NCBI GenBank assembly: GCA_026709085.1
Contig: JAPOTR010000066.1
Location: 1 to 36,701, forward strand
DNA length: 36,701 nucleotides
Source: Cyanobacteria bacterium MAG CAR3_bin_5
GTDB lineage: Bacteria; Cyanobacteriota; Cyanobacteriia; PCC-6307; Cyanobiaceae
Reading direction: 5' to 3'
Positions within the stretch are counted from its first letter, which is position 1, and each line of letters starts with the position of its first letter. Shown here piece by piece: positions 23,776 to 31,694 of the stretch. The notes under the pieces are model-generated. The model did no database searches, was not told the DNA's origin, and worked only from the letters and a program-made list of their open reading frames with translations. Both the position numbers and the translations under genes were made by a program.

Positions 23776-24977
23776 CCTTCCGGGTCCACCCCCTCGAAGG
23801 AGCCCTGTTTCCACAAGCGCCCCATCTTGTCGCCATCCTCCATCCAGGCCTTCAACTGAGCGTTGTCGCTTGCCCTGTGAATCGTGGTGTAGCCCCCCTG
23901 CTTTTGCAGCCAGAACACCTCTTCCACTTGCGCAGCGTTGAGGAAATCCGGTGAATGGGTGGAGATCAACACTTGCCCTCCCCGTTGGGCATAGGCGCGA
24001 AACTCTTCAGCCAACTCCTCCAGAAGGCTGGGATAAAGTTGATTCTCCGGCTCCTCAACGCACAGAAGAGGATGGGGGTCAGGGTCATGGAGCAAGGTCA
24101 GATAGGCCAGCATCTTGATGGTGCCGTCAGAAACATGGCGGGCCAGAAACGGGTCTGCAAACGCCCCGTCCTGGAATTTGAGCAAGACTCGCCCCTCCTC
24201 CGTCTGCCTGGATTCCACCTGGGTGATGCCGGGAACCCGCCGCTGGAGGGCATTTTTGATGGTGGAGAAGACCTGGGGATGGTTGTCGTGAAGGTATTCG
24301 ATCACAAGGGCGAGATTCTCCCCCTCCCGGGACAGGTGTTCCCCATAGCCGGCCTCCGGCTCGTTGCGGGCGCGGCTGACGTGGAAATCGGACACGTGCC
24401 AGCGTTCGATCAGGTCACCCAGGGCAACCACGGCAGGGAAGCGCTCGAACTGGGCCAGCCCCTTAATGGCCAGCAGATCGGGAGATTTCAAGGTCTGCTC
24501 CTCACGCTCAAGCTCGGCTGCCGTCTTCACCTCTGTGATCTCGTTGGTGACGGCAGAGCCTTTGCCCTGCTTGAAGTCCAGGAAATGCCATGGTGCGCCG
24601 TATTGTCCACGACGATAGCGCAGGACTTCCCGCTCCACCACCGGTTTACCGCGCTGATCAGCATTGATGGAGATGGCGTAGCTGATCAGTGGCGGCTTCT
24701 CATGCTTCTCAGACTGGATGCGATAGGCAACCTCAATCTTGATTGGCCCGTCACTATTGCGGCTGCGCACCTCGTGGAAGCCGCGGCGGCCGCCCAGCTT
24801 GGCCAACGCCGTGCCCACGTTGGCGTTCATGGCATCCCGCAGGAAGCCGAACACCGCGAAGAGGCTGGACTTACCCGTGCCGTTAGCGCCAACCAACACC
24901 GCAAGCCGGGGAATGTGCAGCATCTCCACATGGCGGAAGGCGCGGAAGTTGCGGATGCGGATGCGCTCAATCTGCAT
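23772..24977 (-). CDS. AAA ATPase (SMC/OLD-like, AAA21 type), module 2
   Basis: A 401-residue intact ATPase beginning MQIERIRIRNFRAFRHVEM, typical of RecF/OLD-like proteins. Walker A is VGANGTGKSS (residues about 32-41) and the signature-like HVSDGTIKMLAYL lies at about 285. Walker B is LLCVEEPENQLYP, and the switch histidine is in ISTHSPDFLNAA. The segment between Walker A and the signature should form the arm and coiled-coil insert. It overlaps its DUF4276-like partner by four bases, forming a two-gene operon divergent from the DUF2079 gene. A role in anti-phage defence is suggested by architecture only. Confidence 0.85.
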   Translation of the reverse strand: MQIERIRIRNFRAFRHVEMLHIPRLAVLVGANGTGKSSLFAVFGFLRDAMNANVGTALAKLGGRRGFHEVRSRNSDGPIKIEVAYRIQSEKHEKPPLISYAISINADQRGKPVVEREVLRYRRGQYGAPWHFLDFKQGKGSAVTNEITEVKTAAELEREEQTLKSPDLLAIKGLAQFERFPAVVALGDLIERWHVSDFHVSRARNEPEAGYGEHLSREGENLALVIEYLHDNHPQVFSTIKNALQRRVPGITQVESRQTEEGRVLLKFQDGAFADPFLARHVSDGTIKMLAYLTLLHDPDPHPLLCVEEPENQLYPSLLEELAEEFRAYAQRGGQVLISTHSPDFLNAAQVEEVFWLQKQGGYTTIHRASDNAQLKAWMEDGDKMGRLWKQGSFEGVDPEG

Positions 24978-25157
24978 GGCCGGAAACGGGTTGGGTCAAG
25001 TCGTTGGTGATGTCAGGGCGCCCTTGTGTGGGGCAAGATTAATGGGGAGACCCCCATGGCGAATCTGTGCCAGCCGTCAGGGACCTGGGGAAAAGCTCCT
25101 CTCCATCAAGGCTTAAACTCCTCAATAAGCCAGCAGCTTCTGCTGGATCTGCCTAAC

Positions 25158-26693
25158 ATGTCAATGAAAAGTCCTGCCACCGTACGCTTCCAAGGTCCAC
25201 CCCGCTTATTCTGGCTCGTCTCTGCACTACTGGTTGCCCTGTTCTGGGGCTTGGCCGCCCTCAAACACGCCTTATTGCAGAGCAGCGGGTTTGATCTGGG
25301 TATCTATGACCAAGTGGCATGGCAAATGAGCCAAGGGCTGGAACCCCGCTCCACTCTCCTTGGTCTCCACCACATGGGCAACCATGGCGCCTGGATGTTC
25401 TATGCCATTGCGCCGCTCTACTGGCTGGCTCCTTCGGTGCATTGGTTGTTTTTTACCCAGGCTCTGGGGCTCATCATCACGGCCTGGCCCCTGTGGCATC
25501 TGGGGGCGCAGGCCGGGCTTAAACCACGGGAGCGGTGGCTGATCTGTGGCTTGTGGTGGCTCCAGCCCGTGGCGTTCAACGTGAATCTGTTTGATTTCCA
25601 CCCTGAGACCTGGGCCATGCCCTTCTTGGCCCTGGCCATTTGGGCCAACCGTGCTGAGCGGCGCTGGCTCTGGCGCATGGCCCTCTTTGCCGCCATGGGC
25701 TGTCGGGATGGATTGACGCTTATTGTGATGGGTTTGGCCCTGGAGCAGATCTTACGCCGTCGCTGGCGTTGGGGCGCAGAAGCGCTGTTGTCAGGGGGGG
25801 GGTGGCTCCTGTTGCTGGCGGCGGGCCTCTATTCAATCCTCAATAACGGCGGCGGGGTCGCTGCAGTGATTCGCTACAATCACCTTTGTGAGGGTGGGTG
25901 TGAAGGTGTCGGTCATATTATTCGCAGCGTCCTACTTGACCCCATTCATTTGTTCGGCGCTTTGGACTGGGCAAGCATTCTCTTCTACCTGTTCCTGGTC
26001 AGCCTACCCCTGGCTTTCTACTGGCGACGCTCTTCATTACCCCTCCTTGCAGCAACTCTGCCTTTGCTGGCTGTCAATATCCTCTCGTCGTTGTCATCTC
26101 AGCAAGATCTCATCCATCAGTACAATCTTCCTATCGCTATCCTCCTGGTTGTGGCCAGCATGGACGGTTTGGCGGCGGACCTGCGCCAAGGTCGTCTCTG
26201 GCTGACGCAGCGGCTCTGGTTCTGCTGTTTCTGGGCATCTCTATGCTTTGTTGTTCTGGTAAATCGAGGCCATATTTTAGGTTATCATCTAGTCTCAAGA
26301 TTTGATGATGTACAGCCAGTTGAAACTATGATTCGGTTTCTTCCTACTGGTGATCGAGCTAAGCATGATCATGTTCCGTCCCTGAATGAACTGAGCCAGG
26401 CTCAAGATCTGATTCATCGCATTCCCGCTGATGCCGCTGTGCTTACACACAACAATCTGGCCCCTCACGTCAGCCACCGCCCCGTGGTCAAGCTATTAAG
26501 CGCTGATGCGCATCCATTATCAGATTTTGCCGAATTTGATGTGGCATTCCTGGATCGCAAGAACCCATGGTATGGTTTGAGCCATTCTGCGACTGCCCCC
26601 CAGCACACTGCCGCCACCATCGAGCGGTTAAAAAATCTGGGCTGGACTTGTGACGAGAAGGGTCGATTTGCGCTCTGCCAGAGGCCGGAGTGA
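25158..26693 (+). CDS. DUF2079 polytopic membrane protein
   Basis: A 511-residue integral membrane protein with about ten hydrophobic helices, beginning MSMKSPATVRF. The phrase SSGFDLGIYDQVAWQMSQG, the HHMGNHGAWMF loop and NLFDFHPETWAMPFL are characteristic of DUF2079, a family with a glycosyltransferase-C-like membrane fold and no proven substrate. The C-terminal ~130 residues (from DDVQPVET) look like a soluble domain outside the membrane. A G9 tract at 25794-25802 encodes GGG in a helix and is in frame here. The ATG at 25158 is preferred; a longer start at 25026 adds residues lacking a membrane anchor. The last ~75 bases recur at 30122-30196. Confidence 0.85.
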   Translation: MSMKSPATVRFQGPPRLFWLVSALLVALFWGLAALKHALLQSSGFDLGIYDQVAWQMSQGLEPRSTLLGLHHMGNHGAWMFYAIAPLYWLAPSVHWLFFTQALGLIITAWPLWHLGAQAGLKPRERWLICGLWWLQPVAFNVNLFDFHPETWAMPFLALAIWANRAERRWLWRMALFAAMGCRDGLTLIVMGLALEQILRRRWRWGAEALLSGGGWLLLLAAGLYSILNNGGGVAAVIRYNHLCEGGCEGVGHIIRSVLLDPIHLFGALDWASILFYLFLVSLPLAFYWRRSSLPLLAATLPLLAVNILSSLSSQQDLIHQYNLPIAILLVVASMDGLAADLRQGRLWLTQRLWFCCFWASLCFVVLVNRGHILGYHLVSRFDDVQPVETMIRFLPTGDRAKHDHVPSLNELSQAQDLIHRIPADAAVLTHNNLAPHVSHRPVVKLLSADAHPLSDFAEFDVAFLDRKNPWYGLSHSATAPQHTAATIERLKNLGWTCDEKGRFALCQRPE

Positions 26694-26733
26694 TATGGAA
26701 TTACTGCAAGAGGTCAGGGCGGATGTCAGGGCT
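26658..26733 (+). repeat. DUF2079 3' end, copy 1 of a direct repeat
   Basis: The end of the DUF2079 gene and its flank (GGTCGATTTGCGCTCTGCCA and on to the GGGCGGATGTCAG segment) reappear in the same orientation at 30122-30196 with scattered mismatches. Confidence 0.8.
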
Positions 26734-26735
26734 GA

Positions 26736-26904
26736 CGGTGCTGGCCTTGAGGGCAATATCCGTGATGCGATGTACCGCCAGGCCGGGGGCCACTTCCAAC
26801 CAGAGGCAGGTGTCGCGGGGATGGGGAGAAATCCCCTGGACACGGCGCCTGCATAGGCGGCCAGTTGGGATTGCAGGGAATCCAGGAACACGTAGTGCGC
26901 AACT
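26736..26904 (-). pseudogene. Internal fragment of csoS1D
   Basis: About 170 bases match csoS1D 21214-21382. The minus-strand reading [18 protein letters not shown] and GFLPIP corresponds to the first BMC domain, and a further stretch in another frame corresponds to the VHRMTD/ALKAST segment. There is no start and the frame is broken, so it is a remnant. It sits directly between the DUF2079 3' end and a PMT-type fragment. Confidence 0.85.
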
Positions 26905-27077
26905 GTCCATGGCGCCGTCGTGGCGGTGGCGGGTGAATTGCCGGTGCCGGATCAGGCAAACTGGGCCTTGGCCCTCTGGAATGGCCTGCTGTTGCTGGCG
27001 CTGGATGGTTGGGACGACAACTCCATTCCCCTCGCCTGGCGATCCTGGGGTTGATCCTGGCCGCCATTGCTCCAAGG
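26904..27077 (+). repeat. PMT fragment, copy 1 of a ~170-bp direct repeat
   Basis: The 174-base segment running from TGTCCATGGCGCCGTC to GCCATTGCTCCAAGG matches 29954-30121 in the same orientation, with a 6-base length difference (an extra GTGCCG) and a few substitutions. The two copies flank ATPase/TOPRIM module 3. Confidence 0.88.
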
Positions 27078-27406
27078 TTGGTCTCCCTGCGGGTAAATTT
27101 TACCCTGGATCTTGCCCTCACCGCAGTCATCACACTGGCCCTGTGGCAACTCTCTGGCGCTGGCAGTGGCACGCGCCCCATGGAGGGCATTGGCTTTCAG
27201 GCATGCTTGCGGCATTTGGCCTGGCGGCAGCACTGTTGGTGAAGCAAAGCGCCGTTCTGGTTTTGGCGGCTCCCACTCTCTGGACGGTGGCGACCGGCAT
27301 GGGGGAACACCGGCGGCGGCGGCCGCAACGGCGCTGGCTTGATCCTGCCCTGGCTGCACCAGAACTGGATCACCGCCATTGGCGGCGCCCATCGGCAGTG
27401 GGGATG
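26904..27406 (+). pseudogene. Remnant of a PMT-type (family 39) membrane glycosyltransferase, middle part
   Basis: Hydrophobic stretches typical of dolichyl-phosphate-mannose-protein-mannosyltransferase-like proteins can be followed only by switching frames: [56 protein letters not shown] and finally WLHQNWITAIGGAHRQWG before a stop. Both the 5' end and the C-terminus are missing. The 5' part of what looks like the same gene lies at 29735-30121. It is broken on one side by the csoS1D fragment and on the other by an oppositely oriented fragment. Confidence 0.75.
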
Positions 27407-27471
27407 AAGCGCCCCGCCAGTGGCGATGCATCCCCACGGTTCCAGGGTGAGAGTCCCATCCGGCCCGCAGG

Positions 27472-27563
27472 GCCGTGAACACAGGGGCGGTAATCCGGTC
27501 TTCCCCGTGACCGTTGCTGAGCACCAGCAGGAGAGGGGTAGGGGGTTTACTAGAGTGGGGCAT
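27472..27563 (-). pseudogene. N-terminal fragment of a lipid-A-disaccharide-synthase-like gene
   Basis: An ATG at 27563, 10 bases after the module-3 TOPRIM stop, opens with PLLLVLSNGHGEDRITAPVF. That is the N-terminal signature of cyanobacterial lipid-A-disaccharide-synthase-like glycosyltransferases. Similarity ends after about 30 residues at ALRAG, where the sequence becomes the antisense of the PMT remnant. It appears truncated by rearrangement. Confidence 0.65.
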
Positions 27564-27572
27564 GTCCCTTCT

Positions 27573-28298
27573 TCAATGCCTGTCTACATGAATTGCATGA
27601 AGAAACTCTTCTTGAAAGCGTGCTGCTTCTGTGAGTGTACCGGATACTCTTGGCCATGCTTGACTGATTTCTTGGTTTCTTTCACGATAGTCACGTATTT
27701 TCTTGGAGAAACGTTGCCCTTGGGGTAAAGCCTTGAGTTGCCCTGCAGGATCGGGGTGGCATTCCCAATTCTGTTGCTGAAAGATGGCGTTGTCTGGAAA
27801 GATAGCGGTCAGCACCCAGGCATCCATGGTTTTGGAAGGAGTGCAGAGGATGGTCTGTGGCGGGCAGCTCTCCTCCCCCAGCCAACCGAGGAGAACCTTT
27901 CGTAATGCATCCGTTGTGTGGTGGGATGGCGGGCAGGGCTTTGCGCACGGGAGATCATTCTGTGGTGGGGATTGGATCCCTGTGCTAGCGTATGTCTTGT
28001 CTGCAACATCGGCATCTACATGAATAATTAAGAGGTCCCATTTGGATGGGGACAGTTTTGAAAAGCTAGACAGAGAACCGTCACCTTTCTCAGTCGCCTG
28101 ACGGCTCCAATGATACACCCCACCCCATCCAGGTCCATGTAGCCTAAAGTTTGCTCCAAAGACAGCGGAGTCCTCCGCCGGCTGCAGGGTATCAAACTCA
28201 AACTCAGCACCAGCCAGCAAGGAACGGACAATTGCTTCAAGGACAATGCTGTCGGTTGGACCTTCAACAACAACCGCGATTCGCAACGGCTCAGACAT
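27573..28298 (-). CDS. TOPRIM-like protein, partner of the adjacent AAA ATPase (module 3)
   Basis: A 241-residue protein. RIAVVVEGPTDSIVLEAIV carries the TOPRIM glutamate right after the first beta strand. WDLLIIHVDADVADKTY carries the D-x-D motif. LCTPSKTMDAWVLTAIFPD is the counterpart of the E-A-W segment in modules 1 and 2. The ATG at 28298 overlaps the ATPase 3' end by 8 bases; a GTG at 28307 is an alternative. By analogy with two-gene OLD/PARIS-like systems it would be the nucleic-acid-cleaving effector. I cannot assign a named family with certainty. Confidence 0.75.
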   Translation of the reverse strand: MSEPLRIAVVVEGPTDSIVLEAIVRSLLAGAEFEFDTLQPAEDSAVFGANFRLHGPGWGGVYHWSRQATEKGDGSLSSFSKLSPSKWDLLIIHVDADVADKTYASTGIQSPPQNDLPCAKPCPPSHHTTDALRKVLLGWLGEESCPPQTILCTPSKTMDAWVLTAIFPDNAIFQQQNWECHPDPAGQLKALPQGQRFSKKIRDYRERNQEISQAWPRVSGTLTEAARFQEEFLHAIHVDRH

Positions 28299-29481
28299 TG
28301 GGAACACCTCCCAGGTGTCCCATCACCCACAGCCGAGATAAGGACAGACCGTGCTTTGCTGCTTTTCCCAACAGGTCTTGGTCAACAACTACACGGCGAA
28401 TGGATGTGCGGCCTGAGGAGGTGCGTGATACCGTGAACAGACGCACACGATCATCTTGCAGGAGAAGGCCATCCAGAATCAACGGGTTGTGGGTGGTCAG
28501 CAGAATCTGGCGCGGCTCATCCATGGCCATATGCCATCGACACAAGCACTCCATCAGCGCCCGGGCCAATCTGGGGTTCAGGCCATGGTCTGCATTGTCC
28601 ACTGCACAGAGAGGTGGACTGTCTTTTTGTCCAGTGATGACCGCTAAAAAGAGGGCATATAAGGCCCCTTCAGAAGCTTCATAGGCAGATAGAACGTTTC
28701 GTCCCTCTTCCATGAAACGATCACGAAATTCGATTGTAGTCTTTACAGAGGATTTGATTGGAGACAACGGCTGTTGAACCTCTGACGTTAATTTGATTTC
28801 CTTAGCCCAATCAATGAGATCCAGAACATCTTCACAAATCGTCCTGATCTTGTCATCCTCATAACCCTGTATTACCAGATTGTGAACCGCCCTCAAAAGA
28901 CCACCTCCCGATAAGCCCAACGGCGTTTTGGGCTGTGTTTCTGGCATAACGCCGCGCAACACAGCCGTGGTTGGGGAAAAGATGACGTAGCGTTGCAAAG
29001 ACTCCAAGAGGGAGAGGGTGGGTCCTTCAGCAACTTCAACAGCTTTCAGGGCGGCCAGGCCCCGTTCCTTGTTCCACTCCTTGCTTGCGGGCGAGCGCCC
29101 AGCCAGTTGGACGCCATTCTCTTTCCAGGACTCACTCTTGAACGTCCAGGCCGGATCCGGATCCTCCGGGTTGTTCCATAGGGATACTCCGTATTCTGCT
29201 GACGCGCCATGGGCTTCAAAACGCAGATGGCCAGGGGTTTTTACTCCAGGCTTAGCGGGGAAGGCGGACTTGTAGAGCTTGGGAACACCAGGGCGAACTC
29301 CTCTTGCCCGCAATGCCTCCTCATCAACCTTGCCGTTGGCAGCAGCAGAAAGTACCCCCAGAGCTTCCAGCAGATTACTCTTGCCGCTGCCGTTGGCGCC
29401 AATGAAGACGTTCACCTGCCCCAGCTCAACTGTCACATCCTCCAGGGACTTGAACGTCTTGACCGAAAACCTTTCAATCAC
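28291..29481 (-). CDS. AAA ATPase (SMC/OLD-like, AAA15 type) with atypical Walker B, module 3
   Basis: A 396-residue ATPase beginning MIERFSVKTFKSLEDVTVEL, with Walker A GANGSGKSNLLEAL at residues about 28-41. A signature-like element, SAYEASEGALYALFLA, lies at about 265. The Walker B position reads PPLCAVDNADHGLNPRLARA, so the usual E-E-P-E is D-N-A-D, with asparagine where the catalytic glutamate is expected. The switch histidine is kept in LTTHNPLILDG. It forms a two-gene operon with the TOPRIM-like gene. The module lies between direct repeats of a PMT-type remnant. Other ATPases with a D-N-x-D-x-x-L-N-P variant exist to my knowledge, so it may still be active. Confidence 0.83.
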   Translation of the reverse strand: MIERFSVKTFKSLEDVTVELGQVNVFIGANGSGKSNLLEALGVLSAAANGKVDEEALRARGVRPGVPKLYKSAFPAKPGVKTPGHLRFEAHGASAEYGVSLWNNPEDPDPAWTFKSESWKENGVQLAGRSPASKEWNKERGLAALKAVEVAEGPTLSLLESLQRYVIFSPTTAVLRGVMPETQPKTPLGLSGGGLLRAVHNLVIQGYEDDKIRTICEDVLDLIDWAKEIKLTSEVQQPLSPIKSSVKTTIEFRDRFMEEGRNVLSAYEASEGALYALFLAVITGQKDSPPLCAVDNADHGLNPRLARALMECLCRWHMAMDEPRQILLTTHNPLILDGLLLQDDRVRLFTVSRTSSGRTSIRRVVVDQDLLGKAAKHGLSLSRLWVMGHLGGVPNV

Positions 29482-29734
29482 GTCCGGCTATGCTCCCATG
29501 GACTCTCATAAAAGCATAGGGCGCCTCTGAACAGGCCTCCTGCCAAGTGGTTAGGATTGTGGGATGAACGGAGTTTTGTGGGGATGGGGAGCATGGAGAG
29601 GAGCTTTTCCGCCCTCCCCGCAAGCGACCGGGGACAGCCCTCTCTCTGCTGTAGCCTCCGCCCGATGGGCTTACCGACCACGGGAGAAGGCGGATGATCG
29701 GCACCTCGTCCTGACTGGGGGCCGTCTATTGGTT

Positions 29735-30121
29735 ACGGCGCTGGTTGCCCCTGCTGCTGATCTGACTGGTGGCCACGGTGGCGGATCGGGTGTACTTGGC
29801 GGCGGATCAGACGGTTCCCGCTTGGGATCAGGCTGACTACCTGAATAGCGCAGTGGACCATGGCCGGGATCTGTTTCTGCTTCCGGGTGGTGGATGGCCG
29901 GGCTGGCGGGAGTTGCTCTTGCTGTCTCCCAAGATTCCGCCCTTGGTCTCCCTTGTCCATGGCGCCGTCATGGCGGTGGCGGGTGAATTGCCGGATCAGC
30001 CAAGCTGGGCCTTGGCCCTCTGGAATGGCCTGCTGTTGCTGGCGCTGGATGGTTGGGGCGACAACTCCATTCCCCTCGCCTGGCGATCCTGGCGTTGATC
30101 CTGGCCGCCATTGCCCCAAGG
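29735..30121 (+). pseudogene. Remnant of a PMT-type membrane glycosyltransferase, 5' part
   Basis: Reading plus strand from RRWLPLLLI, an in-frame TGA at 29763-29765 is followed by [29 protein letters not shown]. That is the first periplasmic loop motif (W-D-x-A-x-Y) of PMT-like glycosyltransferases. Then come [20 protein letters not shown] and [20 protein letters not shown]. The frame ends at 30098 and similarity stops at 30121, where a copy of the DUF2079 3' end begins. It appears to be the missing 5' part of the remnant at 26904-27406. Confidence 0.75.
29954..30121 (+). repeat. PMT fragment, copy 2 of a ~170-bp direct repeat
   Basis: This is the same-orientation partner of 26904-27077. 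It lies downstream of module 3, while copy 1 lies upstream. Confidence 0.88.
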
Positions 30122-30196
30122 AAGGATCGATTTGCACTCTGCCAGAGGCCGCAGTGATATAGAATTACTGCTGGATGCCAGGGCGGATGTCAGAGG
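30122..30196 (+). repeat. DUF2079 3' end, copy 2 of a direct repeat
   Basis: About 75 bases match 26658-26733, including the stop-codon region of DUF2079. This copy abuts the PMT repeat directly, whereas copy 1 is separated from it by the csoS1D fragment, so the blocks are permuted between the two places. Confidence 0.8.
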
Positions 30197-30267
30197 CCTG
30201 GGGGCAAATATCCTCTCCATATTCTCCATCAAAGCTTAAGCAGATTCTCAACTTGAGCTAACAATCC

Positions 30268-30410
30268 CCAGGAAATGGGCAGAAATCCCCTGGACTTGTG
30301 CATGTTAAAGACGTCATGCTGTTGCCGGAAGGGTGGACCGGCCTGGACTCCAGGCCCCATTCCCCCACGGAACAGGCAAGCATAGGAGATGAACAAAGTA
30401 CTAACACGGA
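30268..30410 (-). pseudogene. csoS1D remnant with upstream flank, internally deleted
   Basis: 30268-30300 matches csoS1D around 21299-21330 (GGGCAGAAATCCCC). The sequence then jumps to a near-copy of the csoS1D start and upstream flank (30317-30397, compare 21474-21560). The BMC domains are missing, so no shell protein can be made. It is the second csoS1D remnant in the window. Confidence 0.75.
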
Positions 30411-30851
30411 GCCCGGTATGGCGTCGGGGGTGACGCCTCAGCGTGGTGCTGGCCACCTGCAGCCAAGCGGAAGCCGTTGGCCCCATGGTCCGGCAGTTGC
30501 TCAGCCAAGTGGCTGGCGCGGCGGCGTCTGGCGCCGGCCCATGGGAGCCTGAACGACCTGATGAGTAGCTTTATGGTATTGCCCCTGGTCACAGTATTGT
30601 CCCTGTCACCGTGAAGGCCATGGCCGCTACTCCGAGAGGAAAGGTCTTCCCTGATCAGGGCTACCTTCCAAGGCGCTGCTGCCCCGTCCATGCCCTGGTC
30701 CATATTTTCTCCCGCCTGGCTGCAACCACCCTGGCCCAGCCAAGGTCAGTATCGGCAAGATCGGCATCCCCACTCCCATGCCCACCAGCCCACCCACACC
30801 CTGACCTGTTCCACGACCGGGGTGACCTGGGCGCCCGGCCCGCCCGGTCCG
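30411..30851. other. Region without a recognisable intact gene
   Basis: I found no frame here with both a plausible start and family resemblance. A plus-strand frame at about 30438-30566 reads SVVLATCSQAEAVGPMVRQL and ends in a TAG. It looks protein-like and may be the tail of another broken gene, but I cannot identify it. No tRNA, terminator or inverted repeat was seen. Confidence 0.4.
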
Positions 30852-31052
30852 TCAACCGGATTCCGTCCGGGCTTCGCAGAACTCCAGCAACTGGCCCAAC
30901 TCTCGTTCCAGGGCGGCAAGGTCCAGGCGGAACGCGCTCCAGCGCCCCTCGTCCAGGTGGCGCAGCAACCAGCGGCGGTCCTCCTGCAGGGCCTGGATGA
31001 GGGCAGCGATGCGCTCCGGTCCTTGGTCTGGAACGGGGTTCGGGGTGGCCAT
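30852..31052 (-). CDS. Small hypothetical helical protein
   Basis: A 66-residue protein starting MATPNPVPDQGPERIAAL and continuing with ALQEDRRWLLRHLDEGRWSA and LAALERELGQLLEFCEA. The heptad-like spacing of leucines suggests one or two amphipathic helices, possibly a coiled coil. It is divergent from the DUF2854 gene. The start at 31052 was chosen because upstream residues (from 31175) look non-protein-like. I do not recognise a family. Confidence 0.55.
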   Translation of the reverse strand: MATPNPVPDQGPERIAALIQALQEDRRWLLRHLDEGRWSAFRLDLAALERELGQLLEFCEARTESG

Positions 31053-31140
31053 AGGGTGGTGATCGACGTTGAACAGCGGAGTGGAAGCACAATGACCGCC
31101 ATCATCCACCATGCTGAACGACGGCTTTTGCAATTGCTCC

Positions 31141-31683
31141 ATGGGTTTCCTCTTTTCTCCGGGAAGTTGGATCACCGTCTCGGGCGCGTCCCTGGCCGTG
31201 TTTGGCCTGATTGCCTATGGTACGGATCACCCCATCCTCAACCTGGTGGGACTTTTCTCCGGCATCCCCGTGCTCCTGGGCGGCCTGGCCTTGAAGTCGT
31301 CGGAGTTACCCCCTGTCCCCTGGTTGCGCCCGCCGGATGCCCGGAGCAAGGGGATGCGCCAAACTGTTGCGACCAAGGTGCAGCAGCGTGTGGTAAGGGA
31401 CGTGCAGCGCTGGTGCTACGGCCAGAAGGCCCATCTGGAGAGTTCCCTGGAGGCCCTCAAGCTTTGGCGGGAGGATAAGCCGCCGCAACTGATCGGGCTC
31501 AGGGAAGATGATGTGCAGGGCCGCTATCAACTCACCATGCGCTTTCAACTGGGTTCCGATGAGGATAGTCAGACCTGGCTTGACAAGAGGGATCGTCTGG
31601 CCCGCTTCTTCGGCCCAGGACTGGAGGCGGCCGTGGTGGTGATTGACCCCCGCCGGGTTGATGTGCAACTGCTCAGTTGCTGA
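31141..31683 (+). CDS. DUF2854 family protein
   Basis: A 180-residue protein with two N-terminal membrane helices ([18 protein letters not shown] and [18 protein letters not shown]). A short SSELPPVPW linker follows, then a soluble domain with [17 protein letters not shown] and [18 protein letters not shown]. This layout matches DUF2854, a family shared by cyanobacteria and plastids with no firm function. The ATG at 31141 is preferred because [10 protein letters not shown] precedes the first helix. Its stop is 11 bases before argB, so the two may be co-transcribed. Confidence 0.82.
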   Translation: MGFLFSPGSWITVSGASLAVFGLIAYGTDHPILNLVGLFSGIPVLLGGLALKSSELPPVPWLRPPDARSKGMRQTVATKVQQRVVRDVQRWCYGQKAHLESSLEALKLWREDKPPQLIGLREDDVQGRYQLTMRFQLGSDEDSQTWLDKRDRLARFFGPGLEAAVVVIDPRRVDVQLLSC

Positions 31684-31694
31684 ACAGGTTGTCC

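Noticed and set aside
4534-29765. UGA reassigned to tryptophan, suggested by two in-frame TGA codons (4534 and 29763)
   Set aside because: Many intact genes here, including ndhF4 and csoS4A, end in TGA with tightly overlapping downstream starts, so UGA is a working stop.
21474-30410. Insertion sequence or transposon explaining the dispersed repeats
   Set aside because: No transposase frame, terminal inverted repeats or target-site duplications were seen; the repeats are fragments of local genes.
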